A DNA stretch of 36,757 nucleotides from Verrucomicrobiales bacterium (GTDB lineage Bacteria > Verrucomicrobiota > Verrucomicrobiia > Verrucomicrobiales > DEV007), in NCBI GenBank assembly GCA_028281705.1, contig JANQJH010000381.1, forward strand, positions 1 through 36,757. The letters run 5' to 3'. The position numbers were made by a program, and so were the translations under genes. Below the pieces are notes generated by a model, which worked only from the letters and a program-made list of their open reading frames with translations, was not told the origin of the DNA and did no database searches. Positions 1-7,252 of the stretch are shown here, one piece after another (position 1 is the stretch's first letter; every line of letters begins with the position of its first letter).

Positions 1-134
1 GGAGACTTTGTGGATTGAAGAGTGACCATGATAAGTTTGAGGCGCAGGTCGAGTTTTTGGTGAAGGCGCTTCGGGTGGAGAGAGCTGGGGCGCCTGCCCC
101 GGAGCCGAAGCTGGGGAAAATCGCCGAGGAGTGA
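1..134 (+). CDS. 3' end of an unrecognised protein (partial)
   Basis: An open frame enters from the left edge (codons in phase with base 3) and stops at TGA 132-134, giving the last 43 residues of a protein. The visible tail is charged and helical-looking (SDHDKFEAQVEFLVKALRVE), followed by a Pro/Ala-rich linker and a Lys/Glu end. Its regular amphipathic character makes it look like real coding sequence. No family is recognised. The downstream gap to blaI (135-405) has no convincing gene, only the inverted repeats listed separately. Confidence 0.5.
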   Translation, partial: RLCGLKSDHDKFEAQVEFLVKALRVERAGAPAPEPKLGKIAEE

Positions 135-345
135 GGCTCCACGGAAGCCCAACCATTTGGCCAATTTAGCGGGCCCCGACCTCTGTTGACTTGGCGGCCG
201 GGAACCCGCATCGGACCTCGGTTGGCCCTCAAGCGGTACTACGGATTCGGGGCGGAAATGTTCTCTGCGAGTTTCCTAAACGAGACCGAAGGGCTCGGGT
301 GATCGTCGCCGGCAAATCCACAGGCAAAGCACGTCATTGCCAATA

Positions 346-361
346 TGAAGATAAATCTTCA
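346..361. promoter_or_regulatory. Inverted repeat upstream of blaI-like gene, probable operator 1
   Basis: The sequence TGAAGAT-AA-ATCTTCA is a perfect 7-bp inverted repeat with a 2-bp centre, 45 bp upstream of the blaI-like start. BlaI/MecI repressors bind dyads in their own promoters as dimers, so this is the natural autoregulatory operator. The sequence differs from the TACA/TGTA dyads of staphylococcal BlaI/MecI, so the assignment rests on symmetry, position and a related second dyad. Confidence 0.6.
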
Positions 362-398
362 CTTTTTCGCTTGCCTTCCCCTCACACCTGGGGGAAAA

Positions 399-412
399 TC
401 TTCACATGAAGA
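399..412. promoter_or_regulatory. Second inverted repeat containing the blaI start codon, probable operator 2
   Basis: TCTTCA-CA-TGAAGA is a 6-bp inverted repeat using the same TGAAGA/TCTTCA half-sites as the upstream dyad, but with the arms in the opposite order. The ATG at 406-408 lies inside it. The two dyads are centred about 52 bp apart, roughly five helical turns. A repressor bound here would block the transcript at the translation start. The same bases could also form a small hairpin over the start codon in mRNA. Confidence 0.5.
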
Positions 413-801
413 ATCCGGAACCAGATCTGGACGCCTTCACCCCGGCGGAGCTGGAGGTCATGCGCGTTCTGTGGAAGCACGGCGAACTCAAGCCCGCGGC
501 CATTTTAGATCACCTCGACCGCCCAACGACCAATGCTGCTCTGCGATCCGTCCTCCGTATCCTGACTGAGAAAGGCCATCTCACGCGTCGGATGCAGGGA
601 AAAGCCTATTTTTACAGGCCCAAACGCTCCCGTGACAAAGCCCTGAAGAACCTCACCCGTTCACTCTCGGACATCTTCTGCAGCGGTTCTCCCGCGGCGC
701 TCATCGCTCATTTGATCCGAACGGAAAAGCTGACCGATGATGAGATCCGCGAACTGGAATCTCTCACGAAATCACGATCAGACAAGAGGAGGGAATCATG
801 A
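406..801 (+). CDS. blaI: BlaI/MecI/CopY-family transcriptional repressor
   Basis: This 131-residue protein matches the BlaI/MecI family in length and layout. A winged-helix domain covers about residues 10-80: FTPAELEVMRVLWKHGE opens helix 1, the recognition-helix region is around TTNAALRSVLRILTEKGHL, and the wing is at RRMQGKAYFYRP. A short helical dimerisation tail follows (about 85-131). The family represses its own operon until a membrane M56 peptidase signals its cleavage. That partner is the next gene, whose ATG overlaps this stop (ATGA at 798-801). An alternative GTG/ATG start further upstream would run through the inverted repeats and is less likely. The inducer here is unknown and is probably not a beta-lactam. 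Confidence 0.9.
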   Translation: MKNPEPDLDAFTPAELEVMRVLWKHGELKPAAILDHLDRPTTNAALRSVLRILTEKGHLTRRMQGKAYFYRPKRSRDKALKNLTRSLSDIFCSGSPAALIAHLIRTEKLTDDEIRELESLTKSRSDKRRES

Positions 802-3488
802 ACAACGTCACCACAGCCTTGTTAGGCGCGGGCCCGGGATGGCTCCTCCTCTTGAAAGTAACTTTGGTTCTGCTCACCGCCTGCACCCTGCATCTCGTGG
901 CAACATGGAGTCATCCCCGGTGGCGAGTGCACTTCTGGCGAGGAACCTGGATGGGCGTCATCGTCACTGCCGTGGCCTCCATCACTCTCCCCGCCTGGGA
1001 CATGTCTCTGCCATCCATCACCATCAAGCAAGCCGCCGTCGAAGCACCCGTTCCGCCCGCGCCGCTCCGGGAATCGCTCCCGGTCCACCCTGAAAACGGG
1101 CCCGAAGAACGAATCGTTTCCGGTCACCCATTGGCCCCCGCTGAGGGAACGCAAGCGGGCACAACGCCCCTGACACCAAAGCCGGCACCCTCGAATGCCG
1201 CCGGGCCGCGATCCCTCCCTCTCAAAAGCCTGCTCACCACAATTTGGGCGATGGTCGCCCTCGGCCTCTTCGCCAGATGGACGAGAAACTACCTCGCTCT
1301 GACACGACTACGACGACGTTCCACGAGCGCTCCGCAAGCGCTCTCGTCGCTCGCCGCCGGGATGGCCGAAAAGATGCGTTGTCCCCGTCGGCCGGTGGTC
1401 CTGGTTTCTCGTGAAGTGGCCAGCCCGTGCACCGCCTCCGTGAGAAACCCTGTCATTCTTCTACCCAATCCGGACGATCCCAATATGGATGCCATCCTCG
1501 CCCACGAGATCGCCCACCTACGCTCGCGGGATCTCGCCTGGTTGTGGTTCATGGATTGGCTCGCCATCGCCCTCTGGTTTCATCCCCTGTGCTGGCTCAT
1601 GCGCCGCCAACATCTCTTCGCCTGCGAAGCCGCAAGTGACGCCGCCGCCGCAGACGCCGTCAAAGATCCAGAAGGCTATTCCGCCGCCCTGGCACAAATC
1701 GCCCTCACAGTCTGCGGGAGGAATCGCCCGGCCAATGTAGGAGTCGGCATGGCAAAACCCTCACATATCATTAAACGACTGCGGCTACTGAAGCGACGCC
1801 AGGCAGATGCAAGCCCGTCTCCCGCTCCGTGGAAAGCCGGGCTCACGACCATTCTCGCCGTGTCCATGGCCGCCGTCGCAGGCACCGTGCAATTCAGCCT
1901 CGCCGATGATCGTGATGAGAATGATGGCAATGTCGAAGAGAGCGCGACCGCCCCTGTCAACACAGCATCCCCTGCCAAGACGGCCAAGCCCTTGACGAAC
2001 CGCGGACCGGATCTGACGCCTCCCGTGTCCATCGACGAAAATTCCCCTCTCATCGGAATCTGGAGAGACGAACGCATGAATTGGCACCGCTTCACTCCGG
2101 ACGGCAAGCACATCGAGGTGAAGCCATCGGAGAAAGACACCTATTTCCGCACCGTTGAAACTTGGGGAGTGAGTTCGGAAGATCCCAGAGAGATCATCGT
2201 TGGACTCGATGCTCACCTCACTTGGGACGCCACGGTGCCGATCTTACATCGCCTGCGGCCCTGCCGGGAGGACTTGCGCCTCACCAAGGCGGATCCAGCG
2301 AACGAGGAGCTCCAAAGGCAGCTCGCCACCGAATCCCCGGATGATCCGGCTGATCGTCAGCGAATTCAAGGTGTCTGGGTGGCGAGAGACGGTGAATACG
2401 GCGTCCGGGGCAGTGGCTATGAGACTTGGGTTCGTTTCGCGCCTAACGGATCGTTCACCAAGGTCCACTGGAATGAGAAAGGCTACCGCGCCGTCAGCGC
2501 CTACCCTCCGTCGTTTCGCCTGGCACGCTTTCATGGGACTTGGAACCTGAAGAACAAACTCCTCGACCCTTTGGGCGCCTCCATCCGCTGGTGGGATGAT
2601 GGCAGTTTCATTGCCCAGCTGAAGAGTTACGACGAATCGGGAATCTGGGGTGGCCGGGTCCACTACCAAAATCCTGGCAACGTCATTCCCAAGGAACTGG
2701 GCGAACTCCTCTTTGCCGACGCCAATGAAGAGAATCGCCAGCTCTTGTTAGGCACCTGGCGCTCACCCGGAGACGGAGGACACACCATCACGTTCCACAA
2801 CGACGGCACTTGGCAATCGGATGACGACGGCCGCACCAATGGCGGACAGTGGGAGGCCACCGCCACGCATGTGATACTCAACGGGTTCCGCATTCACCGG
2901 ATCCTTCGCCTCGAGGACACGATCTACGACTATGAAGTCCTCCCGATCGACACCAAGGGTGGGGCCAATCCTGTGCGAGGCACCCGCCACAAGGTCTCCA
3001 AGACAGCCGCACGGGCGAAGATGAGTTCCAAACCGGCACTCGCCGCCAAGTCCTTTCGCGGCATCGATTTGACGAAGGCGCCAGCCACCACCAGAGCCGG
3101 CGAGCCCGCGGAGATCTGGGAAGCGCGTCCCCCCGGATCACTCAGCTTCGAGATCCGTGAGGAAGTCATCGTTTTCCCCGTCGGGCTCGAAGCCGTCGTC
3201 TACTACCTTCCGCGAGCCGACCGCTACTACGTTCAAAGCGACCCACTCTCGTCCAGCACCTTAACATTCTACGGAGCGTTCCAGGGCAACCCCTTCGTTA
3301 CCCTCAAGCTCGCCGACGACCTGGCCCGGCAAGCTCTCGGCGACCACCGGGCTCCGGAATCCGAGTTCTCACAAGAAACCGTCCGCGCACGAAAGCTGGT
3401 CCAGGCGTTTAGAACGGGCGAACACTCTGGATTAAAACGCATCGGTGACGAAATCGCAGCTCGCCTCCGAACGAAATCTAAAAAGTAA
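798..3488 (+). CDS. BlaR1-like M56 membrane metallopeptidase with C-terminal lipocalin-like repeats
   Basis: This 896-residue partner of the BlaI-like repressor has a strong ribosome site (AGGAGGG, 787-793) and overlaps blaI by 4 bp. Hydrophobic segments lie near residues 13-33, 50-68, 143-160 and 248-265, and one at about 345-362 follows the peptidase domain. The M56 zinc motif HEIAH is at 236-240, followed by SRD. A downstream Glu at about 277 (FACEAASDAAA) is the likely third ligand. In BlaR1 the last membrane span leads to a penicillin-binding sensor. Here no SxxK sensor is apparent. Instead there are three related beta-rich units opening with IGIWRDE, IQGVWVARDG and LLGTWRSPGDG, resembling the lipocalin-like TIGR03067-type domains common in PVC bacteria. 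The last about 150 residues form a separate unrecognised domain. Inference: it senses an envelope ligand and cleaves the repressor. Confidence 0.85.
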   Translation: MNNVTTALLGAGPGWLLLLKVTLVLLTACTLHLVATWSHPRWRVHFWRGTWMGVIVTAVASITLPAWDMSLPSITIKQAAVEAPVPPAPLRESLPVHPENGPEERIVSGHPLAPAEGTQAGTTPLTPKPAPSNAAGPRSLPLKSLLTTIWAMVALGLFARWTRNYLALTRLRRRSTSAPQALSSLAAGMAEKMRCPRRPVVLVSREVASPCTASVRNPVILLPNPDDPNMDAILAHEIAHLRSRDLAWLWFMDWLAIALWFHPLCWLMRRQHLFACEAASDAAAADAVKDPEGYSAALAQIALTVCGRNRPANVGVGMAKPSHIIKRLRLLKRRQADASPSPAPWKAGLTTILAVSMAAVAGTVQFSLADDRDENDGNVEESATAPVNTASPAKTAKPLTNRGPDLTPPVSIDENSPLIGIWRDERMNWHRFTPDGKHIEVKPSEKDTYFRTVETWGVSSEDPREIIVGLDAHLTWDATVPILHRLRPCREDLRLTKADPANEELQRQLATESPDDPADRQRIQGVWVARDGEYGVRGSGYETWVRFAPNGSFTKVHWNEKGYRAVSAYPPSFRLARFHGTWNLKNKLLDPLGASIRWWDDGSFIAQLKSYDESGIWGGRVHYQNPGNVIPKELGELLFADANEENRQLLLGTWRSPGDGGHTITFHNDGTWQSDDDGRTNGGQWEATATHVILNGFRIHRILRLEDTIYDYEVLPIDTKGGANPVRGTRHKVSKTAARAKMSSKPALAAKSFRGIDLTKAPATTRAGEPAEIWEARPPGSLSFEIREEVIVFPVGLEAVVYYLPRADRYYVQSDPLSSSTLTFYGAFQGNPFVTLKLADDLARQALGDHRAPESEFSQETVRARKLVQAFRTGEHSGLKRIGDEIAARLRTKSKK

Positions 3489-4065
3489 CATGGCACCTGA
3501 ACCGGGAAGCACTCTGACGGAGTTGCCGCTCCTGCGGTCTGAGTTGCGCTGGGACGGCAATCCGCGGGCTCTGCGCGAGCCTTTTCCGGTTGGGACCTTG
3601 CGACCAATGCTGCCAAGATACCTCGTTGATCATCGTCAAAGCGTCAGCCGTTCTTGGTGTCACCGATGATCTCATCGGCATACGTGTTCAACCGGCTAAT
3701 GATATCGTAAGCGTCTTCTTCGGAAAGATCGTGGTCTTTCAAAGTGTCCATGAGGTGGTCAATGAAACGTCGGAAGTGCTCGATCGTGATGCCACGCCCC
3801 ACGTGCGCGTCCCGCAAAGGGCGGCGCCATGTTCCAGAGCGCTTCAGTTGGCTCGACCATCGACTCTTGCGTCACGGCGTAGGGTCAAAATACTCAGCCG
3901 AAGCCTTAAGCCTAGATGCGGGAATGGAATTGTTGCGGCGCTGTCGTAAGTCGCTTGTTCTGAAGCGGCACAAGATGTAGGGTCCGATAGCTCTCTTGTG
4001 TTAAACAGATCTACCACTAGGCTAATGTTAAACAGGATAGGGTCAAGCGCTCGTCGATTGACAGG
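3489..4065. other. Gap holding only a globin remnant
   Basis: Between the BlaR1-like gene and the next membrane protein, the only coding-like signal is a minus-strand truncated-haemoglobin fragment (listed separately). Plus-strand frames here lack family resemblance and ribosome sites. Two copies of TGTTAAACAG near 3998 and 4026 are the only other repeats noticed. No terminator hairpin with a T-run was found after 3488. Confidence 0.4.
3644..3871 (-). pseudogene. C-terminal half of a truncated haemoglobin (2/2 globin), 5'-truncated
   Basis: On the minus strand an open frame of 75 codons (stop TGA at 3646-3644; the preceding in-frame stop is at 3874-3872) reads ...RPLRDAHVGRGITIEHFRRF, then a DHL..TL helix and a SEEDAYDII helix. 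This matches the second half of group I truncated haemoglobins: the GRPLREAH segment with the proximal haem-ligand His, an I/T..HF.RF helix and the final helix. There is no ATG before the globin segment, and the N-terminal half (helices A-E) is absent in every frame of the adjoining sequence. The piece is therefore a remnant cut near 3870, too short to bind haem. An alternative is a small unrelated helical protein, but the LRDAH-GIT-HF spacing argues for globin. Confidence 0.65.
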
Positions 4066-4692
4066 ATGTTTACGAGACTGATAATCATGAGCATGAGAAG
4101 GAGGAAGATATTGGCAATAGTGGCAGTCGCTGTTCTTGTCTTGGTCGCCCTGCTTCTCTGGTATCACCGAGGCCCGGCCCTCATAGTCCATGATGTTTCA
4201 ATCTCGGGTCGTGAGATCACCGTAAGCGCAGAGATTCGCCGGAATCGTCTTCAGTATGGATGGTTTTCACACGTTGATCCTATGAGTATAGAGGATCCAG
4301 CATGCTGGTCACCAGTGCTTTGGGTGCTCGATTCTAAAGACACCGCGAAAGATGTTATTCACTATCGAGGATCCCCACCAAATGGTTCCAGTTGCTATCG
4401 GGTAGGGCTTGTATTTTCAGAAGCGGGATTCGTCCCATTTAGAGAGTCGCTCTCATTCACTGACACGGTTCTGATGCCCGATGACTGGGTCGATGGGGAG
4501 GTTGTGCTCGCAGCGAGTTATCAGATCCCCGAATCCAAGGTGCGCTCCTGGATGTTCTCTTGCTATTACAACATTCTCCCATACATCCCGCTGGCCGTTG
4601 GTAGCTTTATCTATGATCGTCTCTCCAATCATGATCCAGTGAAGATCATCTATTCGAATCCTATTAGACTGAGAATCGAGGAACCGTTCTGA
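4066..4692 (+). CDS. Membrane-anchored protein of unknown function
   Basis: This 208-residue protein has a basic N-terminus (MSMRRRK) followed by one hydrophobic segment (about residues 15-32, rich in Ala/Val/Leu). This fits a signal anchor with the rest outside the membrane. The outer part looks beta-rich and has several Cys and Trp residues, plus a second hydrophobic stretch near 165-180 (YYNILPYIPLAVGSFIYD). No family is recognised. The start at 4066 has little ribosome-site support. ATGs at 4087 and 4093 would place the basic residues closer to the start and are equally possible. The gene lies between a globin remnant and an IS91 remnant, so it may belong to a decaying accessory block. 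Confidence 0.55.
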   Translation: MFTRLIIMSMRRRKILAIVAVAVLVLVALLLWYHRGPALIVHDVSISGREITVSAEIRRNRLQYGWFSHVDPMSIEDPACWSPVLWVLDSKDTAKDVIHYRGSPPNGSSCYRVGLVFSEAGFVPFRESLSFTDTVLMPDDWVDGEVVLAASYQIPESKVRSWMFSCYYNILPYIPLAVGSFIYDRLSNHDPVKIIYSNPIRLRIEEPF

Positions 4693-4701
4693 GGCCGTAC
4701 A

Positions 4702-4960
4702 ATGGAGCCGCCTAAACGAGAGGGGATGACCCTGGACGTGGAGGTTTTTCTGAGACGTCTGAGTTTGCACGTGCTGCCCAAGGGCTTCATCAAGATCCGG
4801 CACTACGGCATCCTGAGTAACCGGAACCGAAAGGAGAAGATCCCGTTCTTCGCGGTCTTCAGTGTGAGCTGGTCGCGGTCGGCTGCATTCTTGCCCACGG
4901 GTGCGATGCCCGAATTGCACGAGGCCTTTGTCTTGTAGCCCTCGCTCGGGTTTGACTCGC
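4702..4960 (+). mobile_element. IS91-family transposase remnant (C-terminal part, frameshifted)
   Basis: Residues from 4726 onward read MTLDVEVFLRRLSLHVLPKG, then GFIKIRHYGILSNRNRKEK. This is the strongly conserved block near the C-terminus of IS91/IS801-type Y2 transposases (FLRRFLLHVLPKGFVRIRHYG). In intact members a CPxC motif follows about 20-35 residues later. Here that motif appears as MRCPNC at 4901, but in another frame, so the reading frame is broken between about 4840 and 4900. The N-terminal zinc finger and the catalytic HUH/Tyr region are absent upstream, where an unrelated gene ends at 4692. IS91 elements move by rolling-circle transposition and can carry neighbours, which may explain the mixed content of this region. 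Confidence 0.75.
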
Positions 4961-5383
4961 AGGGACCTACGTCGCAGTTGCCGTAATTGTGAAGCCAGGG
5001 CCCTGCCCGGGAAAATAGCGTCTAAAGAATTCGTTGACGAAACCTTTAACCGCTATATTCTTAGCCTCGGTATTATCATCAAGCCGGCCCCTTGATTTCT
5101 ACCAGGGATCTTGGGGCCGGTGCTGAGGTCTCCGTCCGTCACAACTCATTCAAAGCTTGGACCTTAGGAGAAATCGTAACTTTCTCGATTTTTCGCGTCA
5201 CCTTGGCCGATTTTTCGCGATTGCTTGGATGGGAGGAGTTTAGGCTCCCGCTTGCGGGCGGGGGCCTCTTTCTGCTCGCCGGAGCCGGGGGCCATCGATT
5301 CGTGGGGGCTGCGTAAGAATCTGGTTAATATTGATATTCGAGCTTGTTGGTAGCAGAAAGTTTTGGCAGCTTTGCTAAGCTGC
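4961..5383. other. Gene-poor gap with an inverted repeat
   Basis: No convincing gene was found. An 8-bp GC-rich inverted repeat, CCGGCCCC at 5084-5091 and GGGGCCGG at 5113-5120, encloses a 21-bp loop. It could be a terminator-like or IS-end hairpin, but there is no T-run. A pair of 12-bp direct repeats follows (listed separately). Open frames on both strands here are short and lack family resemblance. Confidence 0.35.
5186..5219. repeat. Two 12-bp direct repeats at 22-bp spacing
   Basis: CGATTTTTCGCG occurs at 5186-5197 and again at 5208-5219. The period is 22 bp, two turns of DNA, so both copies face the same side of the helix. Such phased repeats are typical of operator or iteron sites. 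The pair lies about 165 bp upstream of the H1-tail protein gene. No binding protein can be named. Confidence 0.45.
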
Positions 5384-5776
5384 ATGGAACTAATCGTTAT
5401 CAAAAAACTAGTCGACGTTTTGACCGGGGGGATTCAATCTCTTGTGCGCGGTCGAAAGGTTAGTGCGAATGACCGGCGCGCGGGAAAACTGGTGTCAGAA
5501 GCAATTGCCGAATTGTTGGCAATAAATCCGAACATCTATTCAGCGAAGGCAAAGTTGAAGAAGGCTCAATCAATCTCACCTGATGAGACCGAATCGCTAT
5601 CAAGAGCCCTTGATATGTTAGAAACGGTAACGATTGCTGTCAAAAAGGCCGCCAAGAAGAAACGGGCTGCCAAGAAGGCGGTTGCCAAGAAACGGGCTGT
5701 CAAAAAGGCCGCCAAGAAGAAACGGGCTGCCAAGAAGCGAGTTGGGTTCCGGAGAATGGGCGGTTTCCGAAGATAG
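5384..5776 (+). CDS. Small protein with histone-H1-like Lys/Ala tail
   Basis: This 130-residue protein, read from ATG 5384, has an N-terminal helical part (about 1-83: MELIVIKKLVDVLTGGIQSL, then a charged helix ending in ETESLSRALDMLETVTIAV). The tail is almost entirely KKAAKKKRAAKK-type repeats and ends in RVGFRRMGGFRR. Such tails resemble eukaryotic histone H1 and bacterial H1-like proteins (Hc1/Hc2, AlgP), which bind DNA or RNA non-specifically through Lys. The N-terminal domain is not recognised. The tail is encoded by a 42-bp perfect direct repeat, so its length may vary between strains. There is no clear ribosome site before the start. Role inferred: nucleoid or polyanion binding. Confidence 0.6.
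   Translation: MELIVIKKLVDVLTGGIQSLVRGRKVSANDRRAGKLVSEAIAELLAINPNIYSAKAKLKKAQSISPDETESLSRALDMLETVTIAVKKAAKKKRAAKKAVAKKRAVKKAAKKKRAAKKRVGFRRMGGFRR
5636..5737 (+). repeat. 42-bp perfect direct repeat, 60-bp period, in the H1-like tail
   Basis: Bases 5636-5677 are identical to 5696-5737 (starting GCTGTCAAAAAGGCCGCC). The 18 bp between them also encode a K/A/R stretch. The 60-bp period keeps the frame, so slippage would add or remove 20 residues without breaking the gene. Confidence 0.85.
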
Positions 5777-6049
5777 CTGTCCGGATGGGCTGAACAGGGG
5801 GAAGAGCGACAAGATGGGGGATCGGCAGAGGAGCCAATTGCGGAGGTTGAGAGCTGCTATCTCAAGCCGAAGCTAGTTCTCTTGATTGCCTGCATCGCGC
5901 TTGATTCACTTGCCAGTTCTCCAATGCATGCCATCGTCGATGACACTCCGAATCTGGCCATTGCTAACGGAACGAGAACCAACCCGATATGTGCCGAGGT
6001 CAATATCGCATCGAGATCGCCCCAGGAAAGGTGCGCAACCGATATTTTG

Positions 6050-6757
6050 ATGAAAATGAAAATTGATTGTAGGATTGTTTATTTTTTGTTAGGATTGATT
6101 CTGGGTGTGTTTAGCTCAGTGATGTTTATCACACCCGGGACGAGAAACCTTGATGCCGCCCAAGGTAAGAAGACGACAGATCGGCACACAGGCTTCTCGG
6201 CCATCTTGGGTGCCGCGCCCAAATTCGAGATTGAACTCAGTGAGGAGGCCAGCTCGAATCCGACACACCATGACGAGGCTGTTCGCGATTTGCAACTCGA
6301 GTTGTTTGGCCATGCAGTCTCCGAGCCATTCACGCAATTGCTCCAGGATCTTTCTTTATCTCAGTTACAGACGATCTCACGATCGCTGACTGAATTTCGG
6401 GAAGAATTGACGAAACACGAAGCGCGGACTGCAAAAATCATTTCTGAGTCTGACGAGCGTTGTGTGCTGGAGATTCCTGCAATGACTGAGCACTCAGACG
6501 CACGCTTGCGACTCGATGATCAGCTAGAAAGATCCTTGGGAAAGAAAGAAGCAGAAACATTCCTTCGAATGGCTCCAGAAGCCATGCTGTCGAGGTTCGC
6601 CGATTGGGGAGAATCCAAGCGAAAAATTATGGTAAACTTGGCGGTTGATCCCCCCTATATCGCAACCATCGGAGGAGGCGAGCTTCAGGGATACCACTTT
6701 AAATCAGGGTCTGATCGGTTTTCTCACATTTTTAGAATTGGTGGACTGGATGATTGA
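6050..6757 (+). CDS. Exported or membrane-anchored protein of unknown function
   Basis: From ATG 6050 the protein has 235 residues. It begins MKMKIDCRIVYFLLGLILGV, a basic start followed by a hydrophobic span, so it is exported or anchored. The remainder is soluble and largely helical, with an acidic stretch (SEEASSN) and a long amphipathic segment (LSLSQLQTISRSLTEFREEL). No family is recognised. The frame stays open upstream to 5882, but that extension is unlike a signal sequence and would bury the hydrophobic span, so 6050 is preferred. The 5777-6049 interval otherwise shows nothing. The stop is followed by the TPR pseudogene. Confidence 0.55.
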   Translation: MKMKIDCRIVYFLLGLILGVFSSVMFITPGTRNLDAAQGKKTTDRHTGFSAILGAAPKFEIELSEEASSNPTHHDEAVRDLQLELFGHAVSEPFTQLLQDLSLSQLQTISRSLTEFREELTKHEARTAKIISESDERCVLEIPAMTEHSDARLRLDDQLERSLGKKEAETFLRMAPEAMLSRFADWGESKRKIMVNLAVDPPYIATIGGGELQGYHFKSGSDRFSHIFRIGGLDD

Positions 6758-6828
6758 GCGATTGGGCATCATCGGTCCATCAGTTTCTCGAACTTGAGAT
6801 CTCCGGACACGAGCGAGATGCTTCCGCC

Positions 6829-7180
6829 ATGGACCAAGCCCACGGCTACTTCGATCTCGGCATGTTCGAGGATGCCTGGGCGGCGCTCGATGAGTTACCG
6901 GAACGCGAGCGCATCTCCCAGCCTGCGATGGCGATGCGGCTTCGGATCCTCAGGGCCACCTGCAGATGGGAGAAGCTTCTCTGGCTGGCCGAGGGGCTCA
7001 CGGATTCCAATCCCAAGTGGCCGGAGCCTTTGGTTTCATCTCGGAGCGTGTCTGGCGCGTGCTGGAGACGTGACAGGCGCGAAACGGGCGATCGCCAGGG
7101 TGATCGATGCCGACCCCTCTTGGCGGATCAAGGTGCTGGAGGATCCGGAGTTTGAGGTGGTCTGGGAGGGGATGTGCTAG
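6829..7180 (+). pseudogene. Frameshifted TPR-repeat protein remnant
   Basis: From ATG 6829 the frame reads MDQAHGYFDLGMFEDAWAAL, continuing through a helix-pair array to about NPKWPEPL. The expected continuation (SLWFHLGACLARAGDVTGAK, ending EDPEFEVVWEGMC) is in another frame, from about 7022 to the TAG at 7178-7180. Joined, the two parts form the short TPR protein often seen in Verrucomicrobia, which starts with AHGYFELGM-type residues and ends in an EDPDLEPLW-like signature. The shift lies near 7020-7035 and equals one extra base or two missing bases. The joined product is about 117 residues, shorter than I would expect for this family, so an internal deletion may also have occurred. A sequencing error is the simple alternative. 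Confidence 0.65.
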
Positions 7181-7252
7181 GAGTCGCCTGAGAGATCGAT
7201 CGAGTCTTGATGTTGCCTCGCTTTCCGTCAATGATCTCAGAGAGAGAGGAAT

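Noticed and set aside
3590-3949. Plus-strand 119-residue frame in the gap after the BlaR1-like gene
   Set aside because: The minus strand over the same bases carries a recognisable globin fragment. The plus frame has no resemblance to any family.
5164-5403. Minus-strand 79-residue frame (Lys/Arg/Glu-rich end)
   Set aside because: No family resemblance or ribosome site, and its basic end is produced by the phased 12-bp repeats read on the other strand.
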